Positions 60,324-64,000 of a stretch of 64,000 nucleotides of DNA are shown here, in pieces; positions within the stretch are counted from its first letter, which is position 1; every line of letters starts with the position of its first letter. Under the pieces are notes generated by a model. That model made no database searches and was not told the DNA's origin. It worked only from the letters and a program-made list of their open reading frames with translations. The stretch comes from Sambucus nigra. Lineage: Eukaryota; Streptophyta; Magnoliopsida; Dipsacales; Adoxaceae. The stretch spans positions 256,188,187 through 256,252,186 of the forward strand of contig OX422214.1 in the NCBI GenBank assembly GCA_949130495.1. Direction: 5' to 3'. A program made the translations under genes and the position numbers.

Positions 60324-62012
60324 ATCAAAAGGTTTTAATTTTTCTTATTTGCGTGTTAGCTTTTTTATTATATCAATCTTCTTATTCTGTAAATCTGTGG
60401 TTTAGAAGATTGTAATATCCAAGTATATAGACTTGGTATTATATTATGTGTATCTTTTATTACCTCAAATTTGAATGTACGCCAAGACTTTCATGGATTT
60501 TTAAATTTGATGATTTTTTTAAATAAATTGTTAAATGTCGATATCCTATATGTTAAGTTTTTTTTTTGTTTTCAAAATAATATCAATTGAAATATGTCAA
60601 CAAACTAGAGTGACGTTTACATCATTATATGCTCACAGTAATGTCTCATGAACTGCCCGTCAATATAGATGACGAAAGTTTAAAAATGAAAACCTCCATG
60701 CCCAATGTCAAAGATTGAAATCATAATAAATAAATTCAACATAACCCTTCAATTATTCAAAATTTATCACATATCAGAGAGACATAGAGAGAGTTTAGGT
60801 ATCTTAGGATCCAGTTCCGATAATTAAATTATGATTAAGTCCCTCCTAACTGTGATATTTGATGTGTTTTTTCTTTCAACATCCTATCCAGTGTTTTAAG
60901 GTGTTTTAGTGTAAGGTCCCTCACTTGGATGGGAATAATTTTTATGGATATTTCCATTTTACTTTTTTACTAGTTTTTCAAATTTTAAAATACGATAACT
61001 TATATCAGACATGTATCTTTATTAAATTACTCTTGGGGTGTCCACGTCTCATTGAGCGCTTCATATACTAGGAGACACTATCGGAGGTGGCTTGACCTCC
61101 AAGTTGTAAGGTAAGATCCCCTATCACACTAGGCTATCCCCTTTGGATTTATCCTTTATTTTAGAAGTCTCCTTAAATAAAGAAAAAAATAGGAGACCGA
61201 GACTAAGAAATAAAAGGTTATAGGCTCATGCCCTCATCAATTCTTGCACGAACCTTACCAACTATTATATACAATCTTAAAACTCCAGTAAGGTATATGT
61301 GCAACAATGTTGTGAATTATATAGACCATACAATTTGACTAATGTACTAAATCAAGTGGCCGTTAGTAGGGAGTTCGAATTTCGTTGACGTGGATGACAC
61401 GTACATTTAGTCGCTACATTTTTTGTGTATGTGGGTATCATCTTTTATTTTAAAAAATTATTTATGTCATCCCCATTCTTAAAAAAATGAAAATTACAAA
61501 ATGAGCTTGTTCTATCATAATTAGAGATTTTTTTTTTTTCAAATTGATCCAGAAATTAGTCTTCGCAGAAGTGGTAGAGGCACTTCAAAGAGAATGTAAA
61601 AAAATTTCTAAATCAATTATATACTGTGGATTGATTTGTTATGTCTTTTTGGAATTGGAGTTTTTTTTAAGAAACATGTTATGCAAAGGTCCATATAGTG
61701 TTCACAACCACATATAATGTCTTAATATCATCTATTAAATTTATTAAACCATCACTAGAATACTAGAAAATAATAAAAATCATACAAACACGTGAATGTA
61801 TCTTCATGCTCAAAAACAATGAGCAGGTTTGAGCTCAAGGAGTATTGATAATTAGCACACTGCCTTAATATGAATACATTGGGGATAATCTTCATATATT
61901 GCAATCTTAAAAATGTTATTAATATGGGGAGTTTTACATAAAAAGGTTGTTACTCATAGATATATTAATGCGATTAAGGATGTGTATGAAGGGTTATGGT
62001 TATAGTAATCTA
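60324..62012. other. 3' flank of the C2H2 gene and unassigned sequence
   Basis: AATAAA at about 60522 could serve as a polyadenylation signal. Apart from a possible SINE head at 61080-61143, nothing is recognised. Confidence 0.45.
61080..61143 (-). repeat. Possible tRNA-derived SINE head
   Basis: On the minus strand TAGCCTAGTGTGATAG resembles a pol III box A and, about 25 bases on, GGAGGTCAAGCC resembles box B (GGTTCRANNCC) with changes. Spacing is that of tRNA-derived SINEs. No clear 3' tail or target duplication was defined. Confidence 0.4.
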
Positions 62013-62150
62013 CTAGCATGGACGTAGATTTATAGTACGGCATTTTTTAAAAGGAGCAATAAAATTTCACTATACTCACATAAAATAATTATCTCATTAT
62101 CTCTAGTTGTCCTTTGAGTTCACATATTATTTTTATAACGAAAAAATGTC
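62013..62150 (-). mobile_element. Helitron 3'-end relic without hairpin
   Basis: On the minus strand it matches 58610-58754 closely (gagtatagtgaaattttatt, gctccttttaaaa, gtactataaat, tacgtcc) and ends ATGCTAG. The GC hairpin between 'acgtcc' and 'atgctag' is missing. The remainder of the element would extend right. Confidence 0.65.
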
Positions 62151-63192
62151 TTTGGCATTTCAGTCTTTTCACTTTTAACTTGTTAAATTTGCCTTTCTGA
62201 AAAAAAAAATATAAGAACAAAAAGGATCATTGTTGTTTACAAATCCCAAAGTCGTGTCAATCACTCAGCGTTAATGTAAATTGTCAAACATAATATTCAT
62301 CAATCATATTTTAGCAACAGGTAAACTAAATAATACAATATATAAATAATCCATCAAAAGCTCACAAATCATAATTTCTTACCTTTAAACAACACTAATT
62401 AACCAATCCCATCTACCTTTCATATCAAAGCCTTCAAAAAAATAAAAAAATAAAACAACACTCAAATACGTAATAAATTAGATTTGAATAAGTTCTCTTA
62501 TACTTTCCCATCCTATAATTTAGATCTAAATTGTCTAAAATTTAAGGTTTATAACATTTTTTGTGAAGTTTTAAACCGTTTGAAACTGGAGATGTGAGTT
62601 TAAAGTACCCATGAAAAATGTATGGAGATATATGTTTTTGCTACCACCCACAGTGTTAAACTGGTGTGACATCATTTAACAACAAGGGTCTGGTCCACAC
62701 CATTGTGTAGTTTCTCTCTTTAATCCTTAAACCTTGATGAAGGTGGGACTTGGTCAAAGTCCTCTTATATAATTACTAAGAGAGATTTCTTTATAAAGGA
62801 AGGTATTATATTATTCTCTACACATTTTTATCAGATCTAACAAAACGACAATTGTAGCCTTTAAAAAGCCTAAAGATAAAAAACTCACGCAAAACATAAA
62901 CTATTCCCATATATTATAAACTATTCTTGTCACCAAACACCGTAATTCTCCAAATTAAAATAAATCAAATACTCTTAAAATATTAAAATTGAAACTTTCT
63001 TTAAGCCAATATCGTACTCAAACCTTCCACCATTGTCCACCCTCATAGCACCACCTGCGTCCTCCCCCTCTACCATCATCATCAGTGCCACCATCATCTT
63101 GCCTTTGAATCTGACCGATCAAACCTATTTTCCTTATGATTCAGATTCCGTTCCCGGCTACTCTCATTGTGTTTATACAACCTCTAATATAA
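62151..63192. other. Unassigned AT-rich sequence
   Basis: May include the body of the inverted Helitron relic. No gene, RNA or repeat pair recognised. Confidence 0.45.
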
Positions 63193-63250
63193 TCTCTAAT
63201 ACTAAAATGGGAGAAATGAATAAAGCAATGGTGTTTTTATTAGATGTCTC
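63193..63250 (+). mobile_element. Helitron 5'-end-like sequence cut by a LINE
   Basis: TCTCTAATACTAAAATGGG follows an A, as expected at the AT target, and resembles the proposed 5' end at 57196. After about 55 bases the LINE tail begins. No 3' end can be matched. Confidence 0.35.
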
Positions 63251-64000
63251 TTATTTTATTTTATTTTATAAGTAAATGATTCAAGTAAAACAATACAGGA
63301 AGTATACACAGCAAATAGCCAAGGGCTGAAACCCAAAACATAACCACACAAGCCCCTAGAACTCCTCCAAGAAATCAAAAAAGAAAGATAAAGATGAATC
63401 AAGACTTTTCATATACCAAGTAAGAAGAAGACTCAGAAACCTATAGCGAATCTGAGAAGGATCAAGATTGACTCCCTCGAAGCATCTCATGTTCCTCTCC
63501 TACCAGATGGTCCAAAAAATACAATGAGGGAACAACATCCAGACCAACCGCGGTCCAATCCAACCCCTAGGCCTCCTCCAAGCCTCCATCACCTCGCACA
63601 CCGTACGTGGCATAACCCAAACAACATGGCATAAAGAGAAAAACAAATCCCAGAGACCCCTAGTGACCTGACAATGTAGAAGAAGGTGATTGGTCGTCTC
63701 CTCCTCTTTCCTACACAACCAATATCTACTGGCCAACCTCCTTCCCCTGTTCTGAAGCCCCTCAGTAGTCAAAATGGCTTGCGTGACAGCGGTCCACACA
63801 AAGAAGCAAACTTTTGGAGGCGCATGACTCCTATAAATGGCCTTCCACGGAAAAAAGGTACCCCCACTTCCCCTCAACACATTATAATGACTCTTAACTG
63901 AAAATAAGCCATACCAAGAGTACGAACACCTCAACCCATCTTCCCCAGACACGGATCCGATGCCAATCTCAGCCACTCAAAGAATTCCTCTGCCTCCTCC
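63251..64000 (-). mobile_element. LINE retrotransposon, 3' part, continues past the window
   Basis: On the minus strand the RT zinc-binding C-terminus ends at 63356, a ~85-base 3' UTR follows (ggtttcagcccttggctatt), then an A-rich tail of ATAAA units (63251-63272). A non-LTR element by its protein and tail. The 5' part lies right of 64000, so the target duplication cannot be tested. Confidence 0.85.
63356..64000 (-). pseudogene. LINE reverse transcriptase, zinc-binding C-terminal domain
   Basis: Minus strand: GLFSVKSHYNVLRG, FPWKAIYRSHAPPKVCFFVW, then CRKEEETTNHLLLHCQVTRG with the zinc-binding H and C of the zf-RVT domain, and VWMLFPHCIFWTIW. An in-frame TAG (63500-63502) breaks it; the same frame then continues ERNMRCFEG ... 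FFFDFLEEF to the natural stop at 63356-63358. Upstream, text EEAEEFFEWLRLASD at the window edge is in a different frame, so there is also a frameshift near 63940-63970. This domain follows the RT core in plant LINEs. The copy is inactive. Confidence 0.9.

Noticed and set aside
61360..61400. Second SINE or tRNA-like element (gagttcgaatttc resembles box B)
   Set aside because: Box A-like sequence is too close and poor; no fold or tail.

Overview
This window looks like gene-poor, transposon-packed chromatin from a dicot-like plant nuclear genome. It is AT-rich and has essentially no intact host gene. It carries the plant set of LTR retrotransposons (Ty1/copia of the SIRE/Maximus type, Ty3/gypsy of Athila- and Tat-like types, large solo LTRs), a LINE, a PIF/Harbinger transposon, MITEs and Helitron ends. 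The species cannot be named from the sequence. Almost every coding region is a decayed transposon gene; the only recognisable host-type gene is a single-finger C2H2 zinc-finger reading frame at 59.87-60.32 kb, interrupted by one nonsense codon.

Layout. 1-20.04 kb is a three-level nest. The outermost layer is probably a plus-strand LTR split in two (1-1124 and 18759-20039). A minus-strand copia element (LTRs 1125-2223 and 17625-18758) sits inside it. The copia element is itself interrupted by a solo LTR in its RNase H region (4244-6836) and by a young non-autonomous element in its reverse transcriptase (7737-13878). That element has 1.5-kb LTRs, a tRNA-Asp-type primer site and no gag-pol, but carries a 274-codon-scale reading frame of unknown function. 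20-34 kb holds unassigned AT-rich sequence, a second solo LTR with a perfect 5-bp target duplication (23659-26525), a plus-strand copia LTR (27465-28580) and an Athila-like gag (29388-30347).

35-48.1 kb holds a broken coiled-coil ORF, two tandem LTR-like copies, a 48-bp minisatellite, a PIF/Harbinger transposon (transposase plus Myb/SANT-like partner), an antisense ORF and a gypsy integrase end. Read on the minus strand, the order integrase, antisense ORF, tandem repeat, polypurine tract, LTR fits one Tat-lineage element split by the Harbinger insertion; this is inference. 48.5-56.3 kb has two tandem copia LTRs, a gag-only copia derivative without pol, and a gypsy-type ORF fused to it.

57.2-64 kb changes character: a Helitron-like element carrying pieces of a kelch gene, a fold-back element with a Tourist-type MITE in one arm, the C2H2 pseudogene, a possible SINE head, a second Helitron end lacking its hairpin, and the 3' part of a LINE running off the window. 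No rRNA, CRISPR or convincing tRNA gene was seen.
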